DNA of 64,000 bases, from positions 374,576 through 438,575 of the forward strand of contig NW_006768769.1 of assembly GCF_000204055.1 (NCBI RefSeq), in the 5' to 3' direction. The notes under the pieces were generated by a model, which was not told the origin of the DNA, did no database searches, and saw only the letters and a list, made by a program, of their open reading frames with translations. Shown in pieces: positions 33,878-45,443 of this stretch. The DNA is from Melampsora larici-populina 98AG31. Taxonomy: Eukaryota; Basidiomycota; Pucciniomycetes; Pucciniales; Melampsoraceae. The translations under genes and the position numbers were made by a program. Position 1 is the stretch's first letter. Each line of letters starts with the position of its first letter.

Positions 33878-36800
33878 ATGTCAGCACCCAACCCAACGAT
33901 CGCAGAACGTCGAAGGAGTTCAGTCAGATTCACTGACGAAGAGTCGGTACCGACTTTCATTTCGATCCCACAAAACACATCGGAAGGCCGGTCTATTCGA
34001 GGGCGACCAGCTACCCCAGCTGCTAGCAAAGTGACTGAGGCGTACTTTGCGTCTTCGTCGGAAAGCTGCACGGCAAATGAGGATGATGATAATCAGTCAA
34101 TCTATCACGAAAGTCAATGGACCGATGGAGAAGACCTTTCTCCACGCAGCCAGCCGCCAACAGCTGGAATGGACCCTCGTCCAGCTTTTCTAACCACACC
34201 TTCCACAACCTCAGCTCACTCGAGCGCGGTGATTCCGATCCCACCTCAAGCACATGCCGCCACTCCTTCTTATCAACCCTATTCACCTAATCAACCCACG
34301 CACCATGCTCTTCCATCGGCGCTGTCTCCTCTTCAATCGCAATTTGCTCCTTATTCCAGTTCGTCACCGCACCGCACTAATTTCTCTCCTCAGGTTCAAA
34401 ACTTTCAAAATGTTGTTGCTTCGCAACCATCTATCTCACCTTTCTTGCCCCACGCACCTTCTGTCGGCACACCCTATCAATCCGCATTCCACGCTCCTGC
34501 CTCAGCACAAGTTCAACCACTCTCTCCCACCAAAGGGAGATTCAATCAATCGGGTGCCCCACGCCATCGCTCAATTCACGATATCGTGCCTAGTCAGCTC
34601 AACTATCCCGATGCCACTTACCAAAGCGTTGTTCATCAACATCGAAATTCCGCTCCCCATATCTATCCCACAGACTTTTCCGCGCTTCCTAAACCTGAAT
34701 CGATGACGGTCAACCTAGAATGCCGGTGTCCAACTCCTGCTCCTCTGCTTCAATCACAGGCAACCAACGACACGTTCCACATGCGTCATCATGGGATGTA
34801 TGACCCCTCTGAAGGACTCGAGGCTTTGCGAGAAGAGAGAAGAAGAGGTAGTGAAGATACCTTGGTGGGTCGGGGTGATATTGAGGCGGCAAACTCATCG
34901 CCGACCAAAGGAAAGTTCCCAAGTATCGAAACCGCAGGAAACATCGCCGGTAGCGACCCACAACATCGCACTTCTCAGCCACTCAAGCCTTCCCTGCGAC
35001 GAAGTACGACTGAGGACATCGTCAACCACCAACCTGTGATGAACGCAGCCTGCATCGTTGACTCGCATGTTCATCGCCGTCGTGGTCAAAAAATCGGCCA
35101 TCCCGAGGAAGACCCAGATCACAATACTGGTAATGAGAACGAACTCTCGAATCTCAAAGGTGGTGTACTCTCTCATCTGTTGGAGCTCTATGGTGCTGGT
35201 GGCCCAGTCGAACGATCTATCTCGGCTACCTCTGGTACAACCGCTGCCGAGAGTGTGGCAACCAGCCGCGTCAATTCAAATGACTCCCGAATCGTCCGCC
35301 GCAAAACAGCAGGCCGCCCTTCCTCTCGTCGTGGAGAAACACCTGAATTCGCCACTGACATCTTCTCTACCAACGGGGGTGGTGAAAAGCATGAGCGCTC
35401 AAAACATCAAGGCAGCCGTCGGCCCAGCCTTCACAGGCGCAAATCTCGCACTTCTGATGCTGGAGACAGCGATGGCGGTAGTGTTCGAAGCGCAAGATCT
35501 ATTATGACTTTCCGCACTATAGTCGATCAGGTTCAAGATAGGATTCATAGTCGCAAGGCCAAAACTCGTCAACGCCGAGCCAGTATCACCATGCATGTTG
35601 CTGGTAAGTATCTCCTCAACATCTTGGTCATTGTTTGTACTGACGCTTATATACATCTCTGAATAGATATTCTGAAGCGACAAGACTTTATCCTCAAGCT
35701 TGCCAAAGCTTTGATGGCAACTGGGGCTCCTAGTCATCGATTAGAATCCCAATTGAGCGCCACTGCCCGTGTACTCGAGATCGATGCCCAGTTTGTCCAC
35801 TTGCCCTCTATTGTCATTGCCACATTTGGAGACTGTGACACACGGACTTCCGAGACCCACTTTGTAAGTTGCATATCCTCATATGAATTTCTCTCTGTAA
35901 TGACTAATGAAATGAATGATCAATCACGCAGGTAAAAGCCGTAGGAGATATCGCCTTGGGCCAGTTACATCGCGTCCATGAGATTTACAAAAGTGTGGTG
36001 CACGATCAAACTGGAGTGGGTGAAGGTAGCGCTGCGCTACATCGGATCTTGAATGAAGAGCCGATCTATACGGTCTGGCAGAGAATGATCATCGCTGCTT
36101 TTTGTTGCGGGATCATTTCAATGTTGGGTTTTGCTGGAAGTTTTGTGGACGCTGTCAGTTCTCTCTGTGATTTTTAGGATTTAAAGCTTCAGTGACTGAT
36201 ATTCCATGATTGACTTGATCAGTGGGTTTCAGCTGCCTTTGGAAGCTTTCTGGCTTTCATGCAATTGCGAGCGACCAAAAATCAAATGTATTCAAATATC
36301 TTTGAGATCTCCATTGCCACACTCGTCTCCTTTGTTGCTCGTGGACTTTCGACTACTCAATTTTTTTGTTACGAGTCTCTATCTTCTGCTGGTGTCGTGT
36401 TAATCCTTCCGGGATATACGATCTGTAAGTTCATCTCCACCTAGAGACCTATTCAAGCACATCGCATATACTCATTCTCTTCCTCTCAAAGTGTGCGGTT
36501 CATTGGAGTTGGCCTCCAAGAATTTGATCGCTGGCTCGGTGAGGATGGTTTACGCAGTGATTTACTCGCTGTTTTTGGTGAGTGACATTTTCAATGATAT
36601 CTATCTACATACATAGCCTTATTGATTTTGAAACTCTGTAGGGATTTGGAATTTCGATTGGATCGGATTTTTATTATCTCTTGGATCCAAATGCACGAAG
36701 GATTGCAGCAATGCATGCTACCTCCCAGTCGTACTCTCTCGTAGGATCCTTCAGTGGATTGAACGGAACCTTACCCGTCATGGACGGGAAATTTACTCTC

Positions 36801-37593
36801 GCAAACAGTACTGCTGGAACCAATGATGCGCTTCTCAAGCAAGGCAATATTCAATGTTATCGGAATCCTGAATGGGAATGGTGGAGACAGAGCATCAATC
36901 CATGGTGGATGTTCCTTCTCGTTCCGGCCTTCTCGTTCTTCTTGAGTTTGTGGAACCTACAGCCCCTCAGAAGCAGGCAGATGCCAGTGATGGTGATCAT
37001 CGCATGCGCTGGATGGGTCTGCAATTACTTTGCAAATCAATTTGTAAGTCCGATGACATATTCCTTACTTTTATAAGCTTTCTTCTACTGTGGCTTACAT
37101 GGTCTTACTTGATAGATTTTCGATCGTTCCGATGTTGTTTCTTTCTTGGGAGCATTTGCGATTGGCTTAATGGGAAACATGTATTCTCGAGTCTTCAAGG
37201 GTACAGCATTTACGAGGTCAGTATCTTGTGTGAACGATTCGAGAGATTCTTTTAAGCTGACATTTCTGATTTATCCTTTCAAAACATCAGTATGGTCACC
37301 GGTGTTCTTTTCTTGGTTCCATCAGGTATCGCAGCTGCTGGTGGTCTTGCCATGACTTACCACTCCAATTCTGGGGACTCGTATAGTAATGGATTGGTGA
37401 TTGGTAAGTAGATTGATCTATAATGATACGAACCACTATCCTACTTGTCTGACTTACTGATATATCTTCTTGTTTTCAAATAGGTTTCCGAATGGTACAG
37501 GTTGCCATCGGTATCACAGTTGGATTATTCTTTTCTTCTTTCGTGGTCTATTCTTTTGGACGTGGAAAGTCAAGTGCAGCGTTTACATTTTAA
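33878..37593 (+). CDS. ThrE/DUF1212 family multi-pass transporter, 1052 aa
   Basis: Nine exons join in frame: 33878-35603, 35667-35863, 35932-36153, 36223-36424, 36492-36577, 36642-37043, 37116-37216, 37291-37403 and 37484-37593. Residues 1 to about 570 are disordered and rich in Ser, Pro and Gln. The ThrE domain starts near residue 578 (LKRQDFILKLAKALMATGAPSH), continues through FVHLPSIVIATFGD, then about ten hydrophobic segments (for example AFCCGIISMLGFAGSF and VSFLGAFAIGLMGNMYS), ending with VGLFFSSFVVYSFGRG. Bacterial ThrE exports threonine and serine; fungal relatives such as yeast Prm10 are poorly characterised membrane proteins, so the substrate here is unknown. The ATG at 33878 sits in good context (gaccATGtca); an in-frame ATG-led extension from 33785 is possible. 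The large N-terminal exon contrasts with the many small exons of the conserved part. Confidence 0.9.
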
Positions 37594-38392
37594 TTTTTGA
37601 TGGTGGGATGTGAAATGAAGAAAAGAGAAGATCATAAAGTTGACTAATGGGTTGCGATTAAATCACTTTTGAAATCTTGAATTGATTGGATTCTTTGTTC
37701 GTTTTCTTGTTCCGTATACTTGGTTGCTTTAATTTTCGTTCTTTGCTTTTCTCTCGTTTTTCTTTCATTCTTAATTCTCATTTTCACTTGGGTAATGGAC
37801 ATCTGTTGAATATCTTACTTCTTACTTAATGTATGGCATTTTGAATCTGTTCGCACTTAATATAAACCATACTGGTGTCTTGAAGGCCTTACTCTTTGAT
37901 TGGGAACAGTCAAATTATGACATACATTCGGGTCTACTTACACATGAAGCCCATTGAGAGAGTATTTGAAAGATTTGAGAGATTTTTTTAAAGAGGCAAA
38001 CAGCTTTTTCGCAAAAAACAGGCTTGGTAAGGTTATTATCTCTTGGCAGCGTAGCCACTCGCGAACAAAGAAACGGTATTGCACAAAGTTTCATTGAGGT
38101 TTGGGTGTACATACATGTTCACAGGTGAGATACAAAGGGGACTGTACAATGATTACATAGATTCTGATAGCTCAATGGTGCATTACTCCTGAGGGAACCA
38201 CGAGGCTCATTCATCTTTGATCGAGTATCAATGGGGAAGAAAACTGAAGTCTTGTAATGTAACAAGGAAGACAACTAAGGGTTGGAATACGGTTGGGTAT
38301 CGTTTTGCGCGCTTCTTTTTTGGCCAGACCTTTATGATTGTCTGGGGAGGGTGTAACACTGACATCCTTAATGCACTCGCATCAACTTAAGA
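37594..38392. other. Intergenic, convergent 3' ends
   Basis: The ThrE gene and the small minus-strand gene converge here. T-rich stretches (37700-37780) fit a fungal 3' untranslated region. No gene motif is seen. Confidence 0.5.
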
Positions 38393-38932
38393 TTAGTTTG
38401 AAGAACTTTGAGTGGTTGTTGACTGTGATTCTTCGTGACCAGGAAGCGCCGGAGTAGATTGGTCGTTTGGATTGCCATCAACAGGATTGTTGGTTTGACC
38501 AAGTGATGTATGGTTAGATTGAGATGAAGACATGATATCATCAGGGTTAATAATATCATTTGAAGAAGTTTGAGTTCTTGTTGAAGAATCAGTATGATTC
38601 TTGAGCTGCAAACCTCTTTTCTGACCAATGCTATCCCACAGCTTAGATATTTCGTCAAGACGTTCAGCAGTAGGAAAGCCCGGAGCAATCAAAAGGCTAT
38701 GAATTCTTTGAATATCTTCGGTATCGTTTGAGTTTGACGTCTTTGTCAAAGATGGATTGGGATTAGGCCGAAATCCCCCGGTTCGACGCAATACTTCCCC
38801 AAGGCCAGCCGGTCTTTGGGTTTGTTCGGATGTACGGTGCGACGGAGTGGATTGATGCTCTACATTGCTTGTAACCGTGGTATGGTCCTGGGGTTGATCA
38901 AGCGGCTGATTGGTAGGTTGGGTTGAGGACAT
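38393..38932 (-). CDS. Low-complexity hypothetical protein, 179 aa
   Basis: A single uninterrupted frame from ATG at 38932 encodes a Ser/Thr/Gln/Asn-rich protein without signal peptide or membrane segment. The one ordered-looking stretch is residues 40-105 (GLGEVLRRTGGFRPNP and then IQRIHSLLIAPGFPTAERLDEISKLW in two parts), which looks helical and more conserved in composition. I do not recognise the family. The upstream region has A/T-rich tracts typical of promoters here. Coding status rests on length and non-random composition. Confidence 0.5.
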   Translation of the reverse strand: MSSTQPTNQPLDQPQDHTTVTSNVEHQSTPSHRTSEQTQRPAGLGEVLRRTGGFRPNPNPSLTKTSNSNDTEDIQRIHSLLIAPGFPTAERLDEISKLWDSIGQKRGLQLKNHTDSSTRTQTSSNDIINPDDIMSSSQSNHTSLGQTNNPVDGNPNDQSTPALPGHEESQSTTTQSSSN

Positions 38933-40266
38933 ATTGTTGTTGGGGTTGTTGATATAGGATCGGCTTGTTTCTTTTTTGTATCTGAAAGAAATAAAAGTTA
39001 TGGAAGCGGATTGGAAATTAACACGAGTTGGATGATGGAGTTATGTATGGTTGATAATGCTGGAAAATAGATTTGTTCTTATGAGGATAGAAGTTGAGAT
39101 TGGGTGTGGAGTTATGGTTTGATGAGAACAGGATTTAAGCAATCAAAAAGTCCCTTGAAGGTGTAATCTGAAAACCATAGAACTGCTTGACGAAGCCTCA
39201 ATCTCCTGCGTTATAATTTCCTTTCGCGTCTGATCATGACCACTCCCTCGTCACCTTTTGCTTTTGTATTCTTTTGTTATTTTTGAAGTCGGTTCCACAA
39301 TCAACTAAATCCGGTCACTTCTGGTCACCCTTTCCCGTTAGCAACTGATCATAGAAAGTTGAATCCCGACACACCGTTCGGAAGTCCTGCTCAAACCAGC
39401 TCTTTTGTCTAAGGTATCGAAAGAGGTGTTTTAAGTTCAAGCCTTCAATTTGACTCGTTTCCTTTCCCGCACATGGACGAGAGCTATGAACCTGTTACCT
39501 GACCCAGACTACCTTTTCTTTTGAAACCGTAGGAGCCTTAGTGCCTACTTTAAAATGGCCACCAAGCGAATTTAAATATCCGGTCACGCAGCAGCAGCGG
39601 CTGACAAGTCAAAGTAGAGGACCAGAAATAGGTGATCATTCAAGATACAGTGACGGTCAGAAAGGTGACTGAGAGCTAGTGGGTGGAAATATCGCTGCTC
39701 TGGTTCAAACTTGAACAAAAACAGGCAAACTTCACTCAATTCCCTCCGAGATAGTTTCATGCGATTTTCATGACTTCAAACTTCAAAGACGTGAAGTTCC
39801 AAGAGATCTTTTCTGCGAGGCAATTGAAGCAATATGCCTTTGAATCAACAACGCATTTCCGGATCAATATGTACTTCTTCTTCCTTCGCTTTGCAGGAAT
39901 CGCCTGGAATCGCCCTCCTGGCTCCCGTTCTTCGCGCAATCACCCCAAGCGCGCCCTGGCACGGATCTTCAAAGCCCAAAACTTGCACTCTGCCGGATGC
40001 ACATCGAACGGATTGGGAGATGGAACCTAATTGTGATTGTTCTTATGAGAAAGAGGTGTGTTTTCCGCTAATACAAGAACCTTAGCGCTCAGGTCGCTCT
40101 AGACTCACCCAGTCAAAGAGGCTGCTTACACTCACAAATCAGCTAGAGCTTCTAAAAAACAGCGCGACTCGACTTTTCACAAGTTCAAGCCAACTCTTCT
40201 CATTTTCTCCTTCTCCTATCTCTCAACTTTTCAACATCGGTCTTTCTTTTTAAAAACTCTTACAAC
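38933..40266. other. Intergenic, no gene seen
   Basis: Overlapping frames at 39770-40085 on both strands give incompatible, motif-free products and are treated as chance. The 3' part (about 40150-40266, with TCTTTCTTTTTAAAAACT) resembles the leader of the membrane-protein gene. No repeat ends are seen. Confidence 0.4.
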
Positions 40267-41939
40267 ATGCGAGTCGAGGATTTCGTTTTACCAAACAGTA
40301 TTGAAGATTGGGTTAGTTTGCGGAAAGAAATTAGCCGAGAGTTTCATTATCAACACTCGCAGGGGAGCATGACACTTGTGATCTTGCTCATGAGCTCACA
40401 TGTCATGTCGATGATCCTATTTATGGTGAGTGCTATTAAGCACAGTCGGACCAAGGACAGTACCACCTCCATCATTGACTCAGAAGGTTATATTCGCCCG
40501 AGAATGCACACAACTACACCTGTCTTAGTGGCCATATACTGTACTAGTGAGTCTCAATGAAGGATCGTACTTGGAAGGGATCCCAATTTAACTCTAACAA
40601 TACCTTTCGATGGCCATGCTCTCAATTATTCCTGTTTGCTGGATATCAGTCGCATTTCTGGCACTTGGTTCCTTTTTGCATGAATTGAATGTATGCACGG
40701 CCAGTCTTCATATGGTCTCCATATCTTGTCAGGAATTTTTCTTTTGACGGTCAGATCAGGACTACGAGTCAACCAGATAACTGATCTTTTTCGTGATCTT
40801 TTCTTTGCTTCCGCGCAGTTGGATTGATCATGGCTTGAGAACAAGGTGAGTGCAGCTCTTCTCTTCAAAAAACTGGGCAAGGCTCCTTCCCACCAAGGCG
40901 ATGCATCAATGCTCATGTCTATAAAATGTAGTCATCTTAACGGCTTACGCCATGCCCTCTCGAAAGTATCGATTTCAAACCATGAGTTGGTCTCCACGAA
41001 GCCGAAAGATAGAAAGACACATTCTGACTCCCAATCAATTCAACTTCATCATCATCGCTGGGGTACTTTTTCCTTTTGTGGTGCCGGTAATCTCAGGCAT
41101 TCCAGCCATCAAGAGCTTTGCTCGTGCGAACGCCCAATGGAAGGTATTTGATACGAATTGTCACGATTTCATTCATTTTCTGAAAAACACTTCAGTCCCT
41201 CTTGACTCAACAAATAATATCTTAAAAAATACCAAGGAAACACAAATGTTATTGCAACTCCTTGAGCTTTTGAATCTAGGCGATAAGATTGCGGTTTATA
41301 ACCGTTGGACAGGTGGACTTTATTTTTTTGTGGCTTTTGTACAAACTTTCATGGGATTGATTCTACAGATTAGTATTCTTCGATGTTTATTTTCAAGACT
41401 CAAGGTTTTGAGGGATCGTTGCATACAATGGCAAAAACTGAGATTAGAACTACCAGTTTCAAATTCGGAGGTGTCCTTTTCGATTTTCAAAGAATCAATT
41501 CATGGAGGACAAGATAATGGTACAATCGATTTGAAGGATAGACCGTTTGAAAGCTGGACTGATTGGCTACCAAGATACACCTCTGCCAGTGGAAATGGAT
41601 CTCAATCGATATCTCATCCAATGGATGAGAAGGAACTCTTTGAAGGCACATCAGATGGAAGAACTCTTCAACAGCAGTATATCATCACGAGGGTTTATAC
41701 AATCAATTTTACATGGGTGGCGGTCTTGATGTTGTTTGCGATGTTGTCCACAATGCTATGCGCATTAGCAAGTGGTCAGTCTTATGCTACCATTTCATCA
41801 AAGAAGCATTATGGAATGATGATTGACGTTTATGTTGATTTTTACTCAAGCTTTGAATTGGTATGATTCACCGAAGAAGCGAACCTATTTGCAAGCCTTG
41901 GTTTTTCAAATCATGTGGACAAATGCAACTTGGGGGTAA
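40267..41939 (+). CDS. Predicted multi-pass membrane protein, relative of 23029-24558
   Basis: Exon 1 (40267-40546) ends in the same phase as exon 1 of the other copy and contains TM1 and GYIRPRMHTTTPVLVAIY. Exon 2 starts at 40650 (AFLALGSFLHEL). A large exon ends at 41774 and contains NQFNFIIIAGVLFPFVVPVI, GGLYFFVAFVQTFMGLILQ and FTWVAVLMLFAMLSTMLCAL. The last exon 41851-41939 begins ALNWYDSPKK and ends TNATWG, equivalent to AFNVFEAVYETP...WSNWTWG in the other gene, which runs 12 residues longer. Splicing between about 40690 and 40960 is not resolved and may be damaged: I find a stop in every simple join. If intact the product has about seven hydrophobic segments. No function is recognised. 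Confidence 0.58.
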
Positions 41940-42878
41940 TGCCAAATCTCACGTCTTTATTGATGCATTGATAGATATCTAATCGTGATACATTATCTTT
42001 TTTTAATCGGGGATTCTTTGAACTAAAACCAATCAGTGAGTAATCATGTGCAACCACATCCTATATCTTACACTTGACCTGTCTTGCTATTCAACTTACC
42101 ACTTCGCACTCTCTCTTTTACGATCAAAAGGTGGTGGTTCAGGCATTTTGCAAGGTATCGTAAGTGACATGAACTAGAATCAGGTTGAAAGCCCAATAAT
42201 CGCGTTACAATTCCCATTTTCTAACTTCAAAAACCTTTGAATTTTTACAAAGCTCAAAATCATGATTACATCTTCGCCTGTACCGGTCCTACCACGCGAG
42301 CCATCAGCAGCTCCAATCGCACACAGCGATGAAGAATAATGACTCGATACTACCAGTCAGTTTACAATTAAATTTACCTTCTTTCAATCATCATTAGCTC
42401 AATCCTTGCTGACAATCACAACAACATCTAATTCCTGCTTTTTCTCAACGGTTTCCAAAAGACGATTTCTTATCACCCAAACTTCATCTTCAAAACCTTT
42501 CGTTTTTCAGATCACCTTTTTTTGTTATTGTTTCCAATTTCCATCAGACGTATGCTGCTGTATATTCAAACATGTTGTTCTACGGAATTGTATCAGTCTA
42601 TATCTTTTTTTATCAAACTTTCCTCACTTAAATATCATTCACAACCTGATGACAGTAATCAAGCTTTATGATTCTCATGACATGCTTTAGAAATATCAAC
42701 ATTTCATTTAAATTTTCAGCCTTCCATCGAAGTGCAGATAAATATTACAGCCACCTTAACAACCTTTTCCCAAAAGGTTCTACATTTATCTACCATTTGT
42801 AAAAAAAACACTTGCTTTAAGGACCCGACAATCCACTGAAATCCTTCAAGGTCACTTCGCGTAAACATGAAAAAGGAA
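41940..42878. other. Intergenic, no gene seen
   Basis: A plus-strand frame at 42406-42690 is Phe/Cys/Ser-rich and looks like translated T-rich non-coding sequence. Nothing else stands out before the tRNA gene. Confidence 0.4.
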
Positions 42879-42958
42879 TGCACTGTCGGGGATTCGAACC
42901 CCGGACTAAAGCTGTTCTTAATGGAAGGCTTCAATGCTAACCGCTACACCAACAGCGC
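42879..42958 (-). tRNA. tRNA-Gly (anticodon TCC) with an 8-nt intron
   Basis: On the minus strand the acceptor stem GCGCTGT pairs with ACAGTGC (one G-U), followed by the A box GGTGTAGCGGTTAGCAT and the B box GGGTTCGAATCCC. The anticodon arm is AAGC/GCTT-based with loop CTTCCA...A, giving anticodon TCC for glycine. The extra TTAAGAAC (42914-42921) sits after position 37, the canonical place for a nuclear tRNA intron. The discriminator base is A. A CCA-anticodon (Trp) reading would break the anticodon stem. Confidence 0.88.
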
Positions 42959-43531
42959 ATGTCTGTATTTCGGTAATGTGCCTGTGAGAAGAAATGTAAC
43001 CTGCATGCAGCTCCAAGGAAGTTTACCCCTTTGAGCGGGGATTTTGAGGTGATTAGTGTATATCATGATTTTGAAAAGTTTCTTAAATGTTTAATAGGAG
43101 TTGATCACTCAGTATGGACCAATTGGACAATAGTTCAAATAGAAGGTCTTATGTTGAATTGTATCTGGCCTTGTGAGTCCAATTTTGTTTTATGATCATC
43201 CTCTTCATTCAACTACCAATATCCTTGAGCTTCAACCCATCCTTGTTCTTTGCTTGACTTTTCTTCTTGTCATCTTACCTTTTCCATTGAAATGTAGCCT
43301 TTGTTATGATTTTGTATTTTATGTATGTAAAGACCACGTGTTTGAGATTTCCTAAAATTCTGTTCAAGTTATTTACAATGAAGTTTATTCAAACTTCTTA
43401 TCTAGCTCAATGCTACATCATTAACTTTTCAATACCTACAAGAAACATTGAGTCATTCTTCAAAAAATAACAACAAGAACAACAAAGAGATTTATTTGTT
43501 CAAGAAATTGAATGAAATTTATGATTTAAAG
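42959..43531. other. Intergenic, no gene seen
   Basis: AT-rich sequence without a convincing frame. It ends in the TTAAAG that abuts the TIR element and may be part of its target duplication (AAAG on both sides). Confidence 0.4.
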
Positions 43532-45263
43532 AAGGATCCCACTATTTAGCGCCCCCTTGGGCAATATCCGGCGCCCCTTGAGTTTTGATCAATACCCGTG
43601 TGGCCCGTCAAAACCCGAGCACTATCAGCCTAAGTTTTGCTGAGTCGGACCCTGAGGGCTCCTTGAGGGCTCCTCACGGGGGCACAACTTCACAGATGAG
43701 CCCTTTATTTGACATTTTTGGTGCCCTTCCATCCTCGATGGGGCGACAAACATCATTGAAGCAAATGAAAGGGCACCTAAGTTCTTTTGCGCCCGGACCG
43801 ACCCCATGACTGCACGGACATCGGCCCCTCAAGTCACTCCTTGTTGAACTTTTCCTTCTTTCCTGTCCCCCCCACTGATCACATATTCAAACTTCAAACA
43901 ACAACCTTCAACACACCCATCAACCTTACATCAACCTAGCAGTTCCTCCTCGATAAATTCAAGCTTATAAAACCATCAAACATTTAAAATCATTACTAAT
44001 CTCATCCAAGACAAGATATGACTCAAAATTCAAATCTGATCTAGACTCAGCATAGGATCAGCATCAAGAACTCCCAATCTAGACTCAATATCAAGATCAC
44101 TGTCAGCATTACCTCAACTTGAATGTTTCTCATTTCACTGTAGGTCATCAAAACCAACAAACTTGGATCCTCCAGCTTTATCAAATCTACATAACTCAGG
44201 TTTTACACTTTATGTCATGTTTTAAAAACATTTACTCACTTTACTCAAACTAAATAGCAGATGTTCAAAACCGTTGAACGTTTTTTAAACAATGTAGATG
44301 ACAAAGGTTTAGGTCAAGTCTTTGAGCCGATTAAAGATACCTTAGAAGGTAACCATATGGTGTTCGATGTCATCTCACTCACCAATCAACTTGCGATGAA
44401 ATCTTGGTCTGTCCAAACAGTTTCCTTTGTATATATTGCCAAACCATTTCCTATACTGATTTCTTCCCTTGTTTTTCAGGAACCAGATATCAAACTCAAG
44501 GGCCCAACTGAATGAGTCATTACACTTACTCAACACTCGTTCAAAACAAACTTCATCTTTGTACACTTTCTAGCACGGTGTAGTCTTGTATAACTGAAAT
44601 TAAAGCAATGAAAATATTCAAACATCTTTGTTTGGGTTCTTGAACATCAAGACGGCTAAAGATACTGTCAGGAGCTTGCCGTATAGATTAGCATTCAGCG
44701 CTCTTGATGGGGAAAACAAGGACAAGAAGCCGAGTTGATTTTTTTTAAATCTATTCTTTTTTGACTGGGATAGTCTCAATTCAAATTCAAAAGAGTTGAG
44801 TTGAGCTTACATATTTGAGGCATTAACAATCCCCTTTTTTGCCTCGTATATCTTCGGTCCAGTCAAAATGATGTATTATCTACCAATGTCCCATCTTATG
44901 TTTTAAGACCGATATCTTGTATCAACCCCCGATGCATAAGATATGTTCATGCCGATGCATGTGGTCTTGTGTGCTTATCAAGCTCAGCTTCTCAGACTAT
45001 CATCGAAGTGACATTGGCTCAGTATTTTACTTCGCTTACTTCAGAGGGTTCAAGGTTAAAGGTGTATCATGTAAATACAAAAGAGGAAATCCTTCAATGA
45101 ACAATGGAGGATAAGTATAAATACACAAGATGAGATGAAATGTGGGAGCCCCAATCAGGAGCCCCTTTTTTTAAAAGGGGCGCCTGAAGTGTTTGTAGCC
45201 TGGTGTCCGACCCGAGAGGGGGCGCCGGATACTGTTCCGAGGGCTCTAAATAGTGGGATCCTT
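43532..45263. mobile_element. 1.7 kb non-autonomous TIR element
   Basis: The ends AAGGATCCCACTATTTAG are identical for 18 bp in inverted orientation and continue with GC-rich, imperfectly paired stretches (gcgccccc, ccggcgcc) for about 50 bp. AAAG flanks both sides (43528-43531, 45264-45267), a possible 4-bp target duplication. The interior has one modest frame at 44261-44515 (MFKTVERFLNNVDDKG...) with no recognised domain and no transposase. A related end lies at 52-117. I cannot assign a superfamily. Confidence 0.72.
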
Positions 45264-45443
45264 AAAGAATAGAAAAAAATACACAAAAAATGAAAATCAA
45301 TCAAGATGTAAACCACTGAAAAGAGAAAAAAAGCGTCAAGATTAGAATTAGATTATCGAAGAAAAATCATCATTTTATAAAGAAAAAGATATAACTTACG
45401 TACTACGAAAGAAAAACCACAGATCATAAGTCCAATTCGATTT

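Noticed and set aside
39770..40085. Two overlapping plus-strand frames of 83-86 codons
   Set aside because: Different frames of the same DNA, no signal peptide or domain, no splice continuation.
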